Origin: Trichoplax adhaerens
Lineage: Eukaryota > Placozoa > Uniplacotomia > Trichoplacea > Trichoplacidae
Reading direction: 5' to 3'
Assembly: GCF_000150275.1 (NCBI RefSeq)
Contig: NW_002060951.1
Span: forward strand, 253,329 to 317,328
DNA length: 64,000 nt
Shown one piece after another: positions 24,949-37,620 of this stretch. A program made the position numbers and the translations under genes. Under the pieces are notes generated by a model. The model was given only the letters and a program-made list of their open reading frames with translations, was not told where the DNA came from and ran no database searches. Each line of letters starts with the position of its first letter. Position 1 is the stretch's first letter.

Positions 24949-27900
24949 ATGTCGGCGCGATTCGGCTTTCATGGAGATCATCGACCCCAACGAATGGTTA
25001 CACTTGGAGGTGTTAATAAGACTGTACGTAGAACATAAAGTGAAGTAAAACTATTATTCAACTTTGCAATATCTTTTCTATGCAGACGTTGACTTTGAGT
25101 TCATCCTAATCTCTGCATTTCTTTCGTGGAGTTTTTACTGAAGAGGGACGAAAATCGGTCTATTTGAATACCTTGTATAGTTTATGATCGATGTGTTCTT
25201 ACAAAGCAATCAGTGCTTTGTAGAAAATAGCGATCGTAAGCTAAACTAAATACAGTACAAAGATATGTAATTATCATGAGACCGATGCCAATACTGTCCT
25301 GCTATCATGGAGCTGCTATTCGCACTACTGTAATGGCTGCTACATCAAGCTCTATTCTATCACATACACTTCATTTTAAAACTGATTCTGACACCAAACT
25401 AATCAACCAATCTGTTGGACTTATTAAAATACTGATAAATATGGCTCATCCAATACAAAAGGCTGCAGCAGAATCGAGACAAAATCGGCCTACATTCAAT
25501 ACGATGCTGATTGCAATCAGACAAATCTCAATGTCTAATTACTGTAAATGCTATCTAAATTACCTAACTGTTATTCGTACTACTGATTGCTCGATCACAT
25601 TTTATTCTGTCTCGTGGAGTTCATCTTAAACTAATTCTTACGCTGAACTAGCCGACCAATCTACCATATTCATGCATGCAATATTGACAAATGTGGCCAA
25701 TCCGAAAATGGAAAAGGATAGTACAGTAGCATGTGGAAATATACAGTAATCTTGATTTTACTTATAGCATGTCATAATTATTCTTATTTTTGATTTTGAC
25801 AGTTACTGTATTAATTGCAATGATTACTTATGCATCCTAGTACAGTATAGTACTACTTCTACCTGAGTATTCTACCTCTTATCTTGATTGGTACTGTATT
25901 TTTAGTTGAAGTACCAGCTATAGCTTGTAATATGAATTGATAGGATATGTTGATTGATTGTTAGCCAATAGATCGTCCATGTCGTTAAGCTAGACCTTGC
26001 GCAAGCTAATCTACAGTTTAAAAGTCACCACCAATGTACCGCAACGTTTATGTCTGCAATCGTTCATCGTAGCTATAAATCAAGTAATTAATGATACGCG
26101 TACGCGTATATAGTCTTGTAGCTCAGACTTTTCAGTCACCAAAAGAATTTCTACTTTTAATGTGATATTCAACATCATTAAAGGTGTCAGTTATTGTTCC
26201 TGCATAACTATTTAAAACCTGCTAATCGTTCTGAATTGGATTCAATTTAAAGAGTTAGGCTTGGTGTCTTTGCTATCAGATATTAATTATACTTTATCCT
26301 AATAACAGGTAGAAAGGAATTCGTTTCTTAACCGAACCCAGCAAGAAAGACGGAAGCGACTGGTATAATATTAATCTATTTGGTCTCTTCTTAATTATTT
26401 AATATAAACTACAGCAATCCCACTATGATATTAATAATTAACAGATTACATATTAAAAATTGTTGGAGATGTTTTAATAATTGTTTAGAACCAGTATGCT
26501 TTATTCTAAATTACCAGGAACAACGTATGCGTAATGACCAGGCCAAAAAAATTCAGGCAACCTTTCGCGGTTATGTTGAAAAATTGCGACAGGTTTATAG
26601 ATTTATTGCCAACTTATCTCGATACAAAATGTTGCCGACTATATTGTAGCTAAGCTTATTTGGAAATATTTTACCACTTTTGATCAAGTCTTGCATTCTA
26701 AATTTTCACAGCGTACTAAGTATAGGAAAATTTTCGATCAATATTTTGCGACTGAAAAATCGATTGACATGCTAAGTTCTAAAGATTTATTTACTTGTAC
26801 ACGATGGCTCTTATTTTATTACGATGCTAAGCAAGATGGTAATAGATTGGTAAGATAACATAGTTAAAAATGATAGCAGTTTAAAATATTGTACTATGCA
26901 ATGCAGAATGTACGTTTTGTAACTGACGCTACTAAGGTATTAAGGTGTCTTTTTATCCTTTGCAGCTTTCATTATGCAAATGCTACGTAAAACATAGATT
27001 GGAAATTTCCTCTATCCATCACATAAGAAAATTGATTTCTTTTTGCTGCATGTAATGATAATATCATTGATTTCAAACCTTTTATCATTGCATAGCACTT
27101 CTTTCGATACGTTGCTCGACGTTAATTCTAAAAACAAATTTTTTGTTCTTGGATTAGTTATATCAGCGACAATATTAATTCCAATGAAGGGATCACAATA
27201 CCGTTACGAATGATAGAAATTTATACAAAAGCAAATACTTATGATAAATTTCAAGATATTACTCCAGTAGACTGCGTAAATATAGTCAACTCGTATGTAA
27301 CTCAAAGAGGTGATTATTATAATGGGTTTAAGTATGTTTTTATATAAATAAATTCGTTCGTGCTTTAATGAATACTTACGAAATAATATTATAGGATTTT
27401 TCAAAGCTATGAGAGATTTATTTATACATCGAGTACCTGCAAGCATTGACGAAAGCCCCAATCCGCCTACTCCAATGGCACAATCCCTCCTCAAATTATT
27501 ACTTAATGTCATCATTGGAACGTCCGATACATCAGCAGTTTTGTTACAGTTTTCTAAAATATTTCTATCTGGAACATTCTCACCTCAGATTACGCACTTC
27601 TTAGTACCTGCAATATGTGAAGTAGATAGTAGTTTCCCTTTATACCCTCTAATTGTATCGTTGGTAAAGAATGACCATCTAAAACAATCGAATCGACGGT
27701 TCACTTTAACCCCGCAGATTAATATCAGCGGTATAGAATTAGTAATGGAGCCTACGCCTACACTAGTGTATAATCTATTACAAATTGGAAAATCTAGAAA
27801 GGGTAATTATGAATAGTAATTAATGAATCAAAAGATTTGTAAAGGTTGTTCAACTATTGATACGGCTCATACTGTAATGTTATAATGATTTATGATTTTA

Positions 27901-30900
27901 GTCAAAACAATGCCATTGGATGTTAAGTTGCGATACTTGCAGGCAATCTATCTTAGTTTCCCTTGTTTACGCAAAGAATTAGGTTAGTATCCGTTTAATA
28001 CTAAGATAAGTAAGCAATGCTATTCTTTATTGTAGTTTATTCTATTGTAGATATACTTTGTGTACATATATCCATATTGATGATTTATTAACTTAAAGTA
28101 CTAATTGATTTAACATGTAAAGTTACTACTGAAGACGCTGAAAGTGATGATGATGATGAAATATTTGATGTAAGAAATTCGCTGCTCAGCCTTTACGATC
28201 CGTTCAGTTGTTAACTCTTTTTTAATTTTAAATCTGCTCTTTTAGAATTCGTCTGAAAATTTACAATTCATGAGACAGCTCTGCTTAGCCAAACTGGATG
28301 ATAACTTACATGTAGAGCTACTTGTAGATATGGAAGCTATTAATAATAAGTAAGACAGCGACAATGGAATTACTAAATAATTTTTACTTAATGTGTGATA
28401 TATTAATTTAACACTCGAACTTAAAATTCTCTATGAAACAAAAATGATTTTTAATAGGGATTTTAGAGTCAGAAGTCAGTTTGTACTATATGTATGTCTA
28501 ATTTGCCATGCGGTCATTGCAAAATTGAAAGTTCCTTACTATAAATTAAGGTAAAACTATCGATATTTTTGCTGTTTCCTTGCTCAGCCTATGACATGTA
28601 ATTAATGTTGCAAATCTTTTTGCTAAATTGATGTAGCTTGTTGTCAAAACTATCTTTGCATAAGGAATTTTTACATTCTTTATGGAGAATAATATGTTCA
28701 TTAACTGCGACAGCTTCCTTAAGGCATGTTTACTATTTAGTATTGAATCTATTCTGGAATTACCTTTGCTGCAATTGTGTGATATTTCTTTCATTTGTCC
28801 GTAACTTGAATTATGATAACTACTATCTACTTTAATGAATTTAAAACAATTGACTTTTTGGTAGCTCGCAATCGAAATCAGTCTTGCAATTATTAAGTGG
28901 TTCATCCCAATTGGTTCACGAAGCTGAAATAATGAATGTACTAATACCCTTATTACACACCTTTTGCTGTTGCCTGTACTTGTCATTTTGTTCTTTACAT
29001 GATACAAGCTTTCAACAAGGTAAAAATTTTTCTGGGTGTAGTTAATTAGAGCTACCGATTGGTATATCCTGTTAAATGCTTATAAGTGAATAATTGACCC
29101 ATTAAAATCTTCAGTTGTTGTTTCGTATGTTACGTAATTTTATAAAAATCTTACCTTAAGATCTTATTGGAATATTTTTAGATAGCGTCGATTTACCATT
29201 TGATTTAAATCAGATACGGGATCTATCGGCTAGGTTAAGAGATGCAGCTGTTGGTATAATTGGAGTCTGTCATTCTCGGCGAAGTAACCATCATTCTTCT
29301 TCAATGATTGCATTTAACAAAAGGCCTACGATAGAAGATAACAAAGCAAAACTAACACAACAATGGAGTTTTTACGAATGGCTAACTGTTTGCAGAAGTG
29401 TTACAAAACTGGTTAAACACCTATATGATCGAGATTCACGCCTATCATTTTGCCAGCCGAACCATTGGTTGTCGCCATTAGCTAATATTCAGATTGACAA
29501 CGTAAGATTATCTACTGAAATTTTTCACTTTGTACAGTTCACAACTTAAAAGGGTTAACCATTTATTTTTGGAAAACATAGCTGGACTTAGAGTACTTTT
29601 TTAAAGATGAAGGTATAGCCTATGTTTCATGCGTTATTATTAACTTAGTACCTGATTGAAACTGCAATAAACACGTATGTATAAACTCACTTTTCTAATT
29701 AGAAATGAGAGGGCGTCCAACTCAAGAAGTAGCGCTGGTACAAGAGCTGCCATTTGTCGTTTCCTTCCAAGATAGGATAAAGGTCAGCACATTATCTGTT
29801 TTATAATGGCGAATCATGTAATCTTTTAATATCATGCAATCATTGCTCCAAATCATTAAGTTCGATATATTCTAACCTCTCTGTTATAGATCTTACACTA
29901 CCTTGATCGCTTAGATGCAGATGCTAACTCGACTGGTTTAGAACAATTTATGATGGGCTCTCTAAGTGCTGTAGTAAAGCGTGGTAGAATGTATGAAGAT
30001 GCATTTAATGCGCTAACGAAGGAGAAAGGTTAGTAATCATCTACTATTATAGCGTAGCCACTTTTGCATTTCAGTGTTACTTATGTAATTTTAATTTTAT
30101 TACTCATATGCGTATGTTGATAGCGCCAAATTTGAAGAAAAAGATTCGTGTTACAATTTTAAATGAACAAGGATTAGAAGAAGCGGGCATAGATGGTGGC
30201 GGGTTGTTTAGGTATTATTTTTGTTACGTTTTATCTGCTGTCAACTTTGTATTTATATTTATGTACTACGATTTAATCGCTTTTTGCTGCAGGGAATTTC
30301 TGACCGAGGTCTTAAAGGAAGGATTTAATCCAAACTATGGTCTTTTTAAGCTCACGCAAGATGGTTGTTTATATCCAAATTCAAATGTAAAGCTTCTTTT
30401 ATCCGTTAATTAATTATAAATTAATTTTACAAACGCGAATTTAAGCGTACACCGGTATTGGTAGTGTTGTAGCAACGATATATCATGATTATAATTATTG
30501 ATACTCTTTACAGGTACCGGTTATAATTTCAAACTTTCGCGATCATTACTACTTCTTAGGTAGAATTCTTGGTAAAGTAAGTTAAACTTTGCAAATATCA
30601 ATTTTGTAGGATTTAATGTAATGAGATTACATTCTTAACTTTTATGTTCGCTTATGAAGGCAATATTTGAAAAGCATCTTGTTGAGTTACCGTTAGCTGG
30701 ATTCTTCTTAAGTAAAATCCTAAGTGATAATAGTGAAGTCGGTATCCATCATTTGGCTTCGCTAGATCCTGTGATGTACAAGTGTGTATAGCTTCTGGAA
30801 CATTGTTGATGATATATTTTGTGTATTTAGTTTATTTTTGAAACTAAGAAATTTGTTTAATATGTTTTTATTAATTACATCACTATCACATACAGAAATT

Positions 30901-32166
30901 TGTTGTCATTAAAGAGCTATCAAGGGGATATAGCAGACCTGGAACTCAACTTTACAGTCGTTAATGAAAATCTTGGCGAAGCGGAGGTATGATAAATAAT
31001 AATATAATAATGATTTCAAGAAACAATTTATTAAGTAAATTTTATATCTTTTGCTTATTACGTTGCTATACAAGAATGGCAGTATGAGAAATGATTACAT
31101 TACTTTTAAATTATTAATATAGGTCGTTGATTTAAAACCTGGTGGCCAAAATATTGCCGTTACACCAGAAAATCTAATTGAGTACATTCATAAACTAGCA
31201 GATTATAAATTGAATAAGGAGGTAAATACTTGTAAGGTATCATACATACATAATACCATATATTCGTTGTATTTAGTCTTTTCTAAACGCTTTATATTGT
31301 GTGATTTTTAAGGTGTTGGTGTTGCATAAGAACAGTTTAAATTTATTTTATTTAAATGCGATAGATACGTCGACAGTACTTAGCTTTTAGAGAAGGACTT
31401 GCTGATGTAATCAATATTGAATGGTTAAGACTCTTCAATCAGCACGAACTTCAGGCATGATTTTATTCTCTCTTTAAAGCGCGATGTGTAATTAATAAAT
31501 CTAATGCGATATTATAATACATACAGGTCCTAATATCTGGCGCCGAAGTGCCGATAGATCTACAAGATTTAAGAGCTAATACAAACTATTCAGGTACCTA
31601 GCTAATTGTCTTCTTCGAAATAACTGATGCTTTGCTATTACTTCACAATTATACGCTTATATGTAACTTCCTACTATGACTTGATGACTTGAATTGTTAA
31701 TTATGAAATTATATACTGCAGGTGGCTATAGCGATAATGACGAATATATTAATATGTTCTGGGATGTAGCCGAGGATTTTACAGACAAACAACGCAGAAA
31801 GTTATTAAAGTTTGTTACTAGCTGTTCAAGGCCTCCACTGCTAGGCTTTAAGGTACTCTTTATTAATTTAAGCGGCATCGAAAAGAGTCCTCAGTCGTAC
31901 CATAAATTAAAAAATCATTTTCGTTCTGTTTCCGTTATTCTGATCAATCAACGTGTTAATTACTTCTATTTGAAACATGTTTTATTTAGGAGTTGTTTCC
32001 GGCATTCTGCATTCACGGATCAGGCGAGAGCAATGATGAAACGCGACTACCTTCGGCTAGCACCTGTATGAACTTGTTGAAATTACCAAGATTTCGCAGT
32101 CGGGATATTTTAAAAGAAAAGCTGACTTATGCTATAGAATCTAATTCTGGATTCGAATTAAGTTAA
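24949..32166 (+). CDS. UBE3C: HECT-type E3 ubiquitin ligase UBE3C
   Basis: Ubiquitin-protein ligase acting with the proteasome. Exons: 24949-25023, 26309-26362, 26518-26592, 26712-26849, 26966-27051, 27167-27324/5, 27395-27802, 27902-27982, 28123-28169, 28246-28349, 28458-28550, 28637-28723, 28865-29019, 29182-29501, 29582-29612, 29703-29782, 29890-30028, 30124-30211, 30293-30386, 30514-30576, 30660-30781, 30896-30986, 31123-31221, 31365-31454, 31527-31593, 31722-31852, 31990-32166; about 1050 residues (human 1083). An IQ motif, [15 protein letters not shown], sits near residues 53-67. The HECT domain fills the C-terminal third: [54 protein letters not shown] and the catalytic cysteine in [10 protein letters not shown] (about residue 1018), ending GFELS. 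Introns 12 and 24 have GC donors. The exon 6/7 junction needs one base less than is present. Confidence 0.98.
25024..26308. other. UBE3C intron 1 with a degenerate internal duplication
   Basis: Holds two imperfect copies of a segment of about 90 bp: one from about 25378 (aaactgattctgacaccaaa ... gctcatccaatacaaaagg) and one from about 25628 (aaactaattcttacgctgaa ... gccaatccgaaaatggaaaagg). An open frame at 25276-25629 crosses the first copy; it is not conserved in the second and is not called as a gene. Confidence 0.6.
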
Positions 32167-32216
32167 CTTTACTTATATCGGATAAATGAATGAAATAGCA
32201 GTTTATATTGCATCAC

Positions 32217-32222
32217 AATAAA
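32217..32222 (+). terminator. Candidate polyadenylation signal for UBE3C
   Basis: AATAAA lies 51 bp after the UBE3C stop codon, in the expected position for a short 3' untranslated region. In AT-rich DNA such a hexamer is common by chance, so this is a position-based guess. Confidence 0.45.
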
Positions 32223-33452
32223 ATTATACTATCTAGGATGTTAACATGATCAATTTCTTGGTTGTAACTTATTGCCTTATTTTTAGCATCATAGTTTGAA
32301 TTCAGATTCAGACGCGATTTAAAGTAATCTTTGATAATCATTTAAGTATGACATTTACATTGGAAATGTTGATTTATTGTAAAAAACAAATCGGTACCCA
32401 ATTTTGTAAGACATTTTAAGCTCCTAACGTAATAAATCGCCATGAAGCAAATTTTACTCTATCACGATGTCGCTTGACTTCATTTCTAGTACAGACGATT
32501 GTGTTGTATGCATTTTAATTTATGTAAAACTATTATCTAAAATTAATCCAGCAATATACCAGATACTAGATTGAGGTAAACTTCGAGTTAATCACTCGTA
32601 GTCATCACTCGGTGATGATACCTTTTGTTATACATTATCCAAAGGCATTATTTTTACAATTTTAACATTTTCGGAGTCAAGTCTATTCTATTAAAATAGA
32701 TAGTAACATAAATTACTTCCCTATCATTTTAATGGGCGTAATCATGCTACTTAATTCTACTGTATTTTGAGCGATATTTTCTATCGTAATGTCAAATGTA
32801 AAGTATACATTAAACACCGGCATGAGGTAAAATATTTACTCGTTAATAAATGACAATCAGTATTCAATACTTCTGTTATTTAATTAGTAGTATCGATAAG
32901 TACCGTAGCTGTTTAAATTTAGATCATGCTTAGCATACGTATGGCCGAAGTTGTTTGTAAACAGTTTAACTAGAGATTTAGATAAAAATACTACTATGAA
33001 GTCCCAGCATTAATTAACAACTAATAGCAGCATCGATAAACTGCAAGCTGTGAACACAAAGAGTGAGCTCAAGATTATTAGTAGTTTTACACGAAATTTC
33101 TCATAGTTGCCAATGATTCTTACTAGTACCAGGTTAACCCGCCTTTTTATAGTAGAAAAATACTCCTACTTCCCCGGTAGCTTAGCTTGCTTGTAATCTT
33201 AATTATATGCATGCAAAGCAAAAACACATAGTATAGCAAGTCGCAAGAATGACAAATTGTAACAATCACTTTCTGTCTATAATTTTCGTTTATTGTTATT
33301 ACAATTAAACAATTAACTATAAATATATAGATATAGATATATACATATGAATGTATCTCCAGATATTAGGGAAATGGTTTAAACCGCCTATAACGTAATT
33401 ACATGTATATCTAATTCAGGTAATAACGCTTATTAGTACAGTAGAAGGTAGA
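32223..33452. other. Short convergent intergenic region, UBE3C and WDR83OS
   Basis: Separates two genes that end toward each other. TTTATT at 33289-33294 is an AATAAA on the minus strand, 159 bp past the WDR83OS stop, and may be its polyadenylation signal. Otherwise I see nothing but AT-rich sequence. Confidence 0.55.
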
Positions 33453-35716
33453 TTAGGTAAATAAATTGCCCATTGGCTGAGGATTCTGTAGATAAGACAT
33501 TACCACAGATGAAACAGATAACCTAGTGAGAAGAAAGCACATGGGTCTTCAGTAATGATATAAATGCAATAGAATCTGGAATATCTATGAGCATAGTAAG
33601 CTATTCAAGTTAGCAATCACATCGTAGATGTACAGATACGACCAGAATCCTGCGCAACGTTTTTGATGTATTACCACATAGCAGTGTAAAATTAATTTGG
33701 TACACTAACGAAATATAATTATGCAGTATGTAGGGGGTAGGCCAGGCTAAGAAAGTACGCTTCGTATTAAGGGTTAGATGTCATATTGATATTGACTACT
33801 TGTACCTAGAGTGATTAAACGCTATTCTAGATCGTGTTTAGCATATCAATATTGAAGGTAGAGTGGTAAAGATTAGATTATCATTGATCTATTTACAGGT
33901 AGTGTATAAGTGTTTGCATCTAACTCAAACAATATCATATACAATATGATGCAGTGCAGATTATATTATGATTATACACACAGATGGGGGCCATTTCGCA
34001 AGCAAAAATTGCTTCATATTAACGGTATAACATTTTTTCGACTATTTTCACTTCACTGACACAAACAATAAAGCGATTTCTAGTATTAAAGAGGTTCGTA
34101 ACGATAATATCGTTATTAATAAATAGCTTATACTTACAGGAAGCTACTAAACAATTGTTTAGCATCATCTGACGCTCGAGCATTGGCAAAGCTTATGAAA
34201 GCACAGTAGATGGAAGCCCAGGCAGCCCATTTCATCTAATTGGTTTATTAAAAGAAGAAAAAATGATACAATTACGGATAATACGAGTATTTTAAATCCA
34301 GTTCTACATTACACAGTAAATATCTGCGCAAGTTATCAATCAAATGAATTGAAATGGGTAGAACTACACCGCTATAAAAAGAAGGTATCTAGTATAGCAT
34401 TGGGTAGAAAATTTGTGTATATTTCGTATCTTTGTCATCACATTACAAGTTTATCACTGCTGTCTTATTGGATAGATCATTCTTTAACTTGGGAATCTGT
34501 AGTTTAGCCCCCAAAATAGATCACGTTTGTGTTACAGGTTAGATCGTAAGATTGTGCAAGATTTGATTGGTCACAGGAGAGATGGATGCTAAATGCGGAT
34601 ATTGTAATTTTTGATAAAAGAGCTGATTTCGGTCATACAGTGCGAAGTTGAAATAAGAAATAGGGAGTCTTGCTAAATGATTTTGAAGGCACTTTTATTA
34701 CTCAAATGATAAGTTACTTTCAATCTGTATGTCTTGTACTATAATTTCTATTTGTGTTATGAATTATTGTTGAACATGGGTACAATTGATTATCTACCAC
34801 TTGAATAGTACGGTAGACTATAATTATAAGTTATAATCAGTTCGTATCTCCACTATTTGCATTATACTGTACAGTAAGTCGACCGCAAAGCCTATCTGAA
34901 ACATTTGATAAAAGACAAACTACCCTAGTCTACAAGGTAAAGGAGCATCTTGGAAGAATCTTTCCTTTTATTCTAATTCTATTACATCAAATTTATTACT
35001 ACCTTGTATTGAACACGGATTGTCTACCTTCTAGTATTGACTGCTTGATATAATTACGTTTTTAATATTGCCAGAATTGTCAATTTTGTACGTTCTATCC
35101 GTATACAATAAGATATGAAAAGTTCTTGATTCAATACATGCAGTAGAACGGCACTACAGCCATCTCTGCAAGTATATTGTGTGTAAAGAGCGAATCAATA
35201 ATTGACTGTACACCAAATTGAGAAAAGTTGTATGTTTCCTGTACTTTCTGAGCTAATTCTACCAATACAAGTATTGTACGAGTATACTGTCGAGCTAGCT
35301 GATAAAAGTATAGGCAACATTCGTTCTATGGTACATCAAAGAGAGAGATTCTACTTTAAAATTCAATCATGAAGTGCAATCTATAAATACAAGGATTCAT
35401 TCTATTTCACAATACACTTGGTTAGTTTTTATTTTGCATGGTAAAATACAGTAGTTATCGAGTAGAGTTGTCAATTGTAGTGGTAATTCTGATGGTAATG
35501 TGGTTGTCATGGCATGTGGGGTAGACTGGTGTGGTAAAATCTCATCCATTTCTATCATACCTTTAACATAAGGCCACACATACTAAAAATCATGCCCAAT
35601 AAGTTCATATAATCAGGTAATGGATCTTCGAAAGGACTCATCGGAACAGCCTTATAACGGTAGACTTTTGCTCCATCCGAAGTTGAAAGATTAGGGTTAG
35701 GATTTGCTGCGGCCAT
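33453..35716 (-). CDS. WDR83OS: PAT complex subunit Asterix (WDR83OS)
   Basis: Small ER multipass membrane protein that, with CCDC47, forms the PAT complex chaperoning transmembrane segments during insertion. Three minus-strand exons: 35561-35716, 34138-34235 and 33453-33522; 107 residues (human 106), all junctions GT-AG and in phase. Residues 33-52 read [20 protein letters not shown], nearly identical to the human protein. Next come [19 protein letters not shown] and [13 protein letters not shown] in exon 2, and [16 protein letters not shown] in exon 3. Hydrophobic segments lie at about residues 38-51, 54-68 and 84-98. The N-terminus (MAAANPNPN...) and the last residues (GNLFT instead of TPPW) differ from human. 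An open frame continuing past the first donor (to 35397) is intron read-through. Confidence 0.96.
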
Positions 35717-35826
35717 GATGGAAGTTCTTCAGCCAGGAGCTTCTTGTCTTTTACCACTACGCGTGCCTTAGACTTGGTAGTACTAGTACAGTATGCCGAA
35801 ATCCAGTACAATACTTGCAGTGTTCA

Positions 35827-35868
35827 GGTCTGGTTCAGGCCTGGTCCGGACCAGACCAGAACCAGACC
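35827..35868. repeat. Near-perfect 42-bp palindrome centred on TCCGGA
   Basis: ggtctggttcaggcctggtc is followed directly by cggaccagaccagaaccagacc, its inverse with two mismatches. It has no loop and is GC-rich. It sits about 110 bp upstream of the WDR83OS start codon, next to a pentamer array. Confidence 0.88.
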
Positions 35869-35883
35869 ATAAAGATTTGTAGT

Positions 35884-36078
35884 AGCGTACTGTACAGTAT
35901 TGTACGTACAGTGTACGGTACAAGGTTTTCTTTTAGTACTGTAGTTCACCGTACTGTACACTGTACGACATCCATGTACGGACTACAATGTACAGTACAG
36001 CGTACTGTACATTGTATTGTACTGTACACTGTACGTTTCCAGTCTTGAAGTGTACAGACAGTACAGTACAGTACAGTA
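35884..36078. repeat. TACAG/CTGTA palindromic pentamer array
   Basis: Interrupted array including gcgtactgtacagtattgta, ccgtactgtacactgtacga, and a pure run cagtacagtacagtacagta near 36058-36078. Open frames on both strands across it are repeat-derived. Its position upstream of WDR83OS parallels the arrays upstream of POLR2E and NDUFB7. Confidence 0.87.
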
Positions 36079-36961
36079 AAATGACCAGCAAAATTGTCGG
36101 CGCTGAAAATTTGTTATTGAAGATGAATGGTGGATGATCTTGCTCGCACCCTTTCCTTTTCTTTACTTTTAGCTCCATAGATGTACAGTACAGTCTAGTA
36201 AAGAAGAAAAATTGCTAATACACTACTGCAAGTAACTGCAACTGCTTGCAGTACTATCAATGGAGACTCCTGGTTATGGAATACTCTCATAGACATGAAC
36301 ACTTGTACAGTACACTGCATAGAAGATTCAATATATTAACTTAACTCAAAGTATAGTATACCTGTACTGTTTTTCCTTGCTGAAAGCGACAAAAACAGAC
36401 AACCCCTGTTGATTACCAAGTACTGTCCTATTTACAGGTATGCTAGCAAAGAGATGGACGATCACTAAAATTTCACTAGCCGCCTACAGAGATAGAATAT
36501 TTTCGAGGGAAAATGAACGATATGCCACTATATTTTCGATAATAGTTAACCGCCAGGGACTTGCAAGAGTAGAATTTCTCTTACAAGTCTGTGGTTGTAA
36601 ACTGCACGGTGGACGTTTCCAGTCATTCCATTTCAATGAAACATAACATAGTCCCTGAAAATACTGTACAGTAGTTTGCCTCTCTATTAATATAATTATT
36701 ATTATTTTTATTGGCATTCAATAGCCATTGATAGCTATCGCCCTTCTCTTTCTTGGACAGTTTCGGTAGTCCCTTTGCCGTACTACGACTGCGTTACTTT
36801 GCAGTATGGTAATCAGGTAATGTAATGTCCAATGGTCTGTACCAGGTACGGCACCAATGTCATATTCTATTTTTATTCATTTGTTGACACCGGCAGATGA
36901 GTCGTGGACGTCAAGTGTGCTGTGAGTGAGTGTACAGTGTACAGTCAGTCATCATAGAGAG

Positions 36962-37620
36962 AGATATTCTTCTTCAATAGGGGATTTTGTAGTATCCTTA
37001 ATGACTTTAATTTACTGGTAAAAGGTATAACTATCTCCATTTTTTCAATTCAAGTCTTTGAGGATACTGTCGATTTCTCTTGTTCTACTTTATATTGGCT
37101 TTAAAATTCACTAGTCCATTTTCAAATGCAAGTCATTTGACTCTCTACTGTACTGTACAGTGTACAGTATATGGTAGCATAAGGGTTCGTTGTACTGTAT
37201 AGTCTACTATTCCGTATCATGGCCATAACGTCATAACCTGCAGTCCTGTCAATACTGTACAGTGCACAGTGTACAGTACTGCGACGGTCCTCGTACTGTA
37301 AAAGATATTCTTCAATAGGGGATTTTGCAGTATCCTTAATTAATGACTTTAATTTACTCGTAAAAGGTATAACTATCTCCATTTTTTCTATTCAAGTCAT
37401 TGAGGATACTGTCGATTTCTCTTGTTCTACTTTATGTTGGCTTTAACATTCACTAGTCCATTTTCAAATGCAAGTCATTTGACTCTCTACTGTATATGGT
37501 AGCATAAGGGTTCGTTGTATAGTCTACTATTCCGTATTATGGCCATAACGTCATAACCTGCAGTCCTGTCAATACCGTACAATGCACAGTGTACAGTACT
37601 GCGACGGTCTTCGTACTGTA
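36962..37620. repeat. Tandem duplication, about 340 bp, two copies differing in pentamer content
   Basis: Copy 1 (36962-37300) and copy 2 (37303-37620) share nearly all sequence, from agatattcttcttcaatagg to acagtactgcgacggtc. Copy 1 has an extra ctgtactgtacagtgtacagt block after gactctcta and an extra tactg after gttcgttg. Copy 2 has an extra taat and lacks one ttc. The main length change is thus in TACAG/CTGTA sequence. Confidence 0.92.

Noticed and set aside
35397-35560. Minus-strand frame continuing WDR83OS past its first exon
   Set aside because: It is intron sequence after a GTATGA donor; the true second exon, matching the family, is at 34138-34235.
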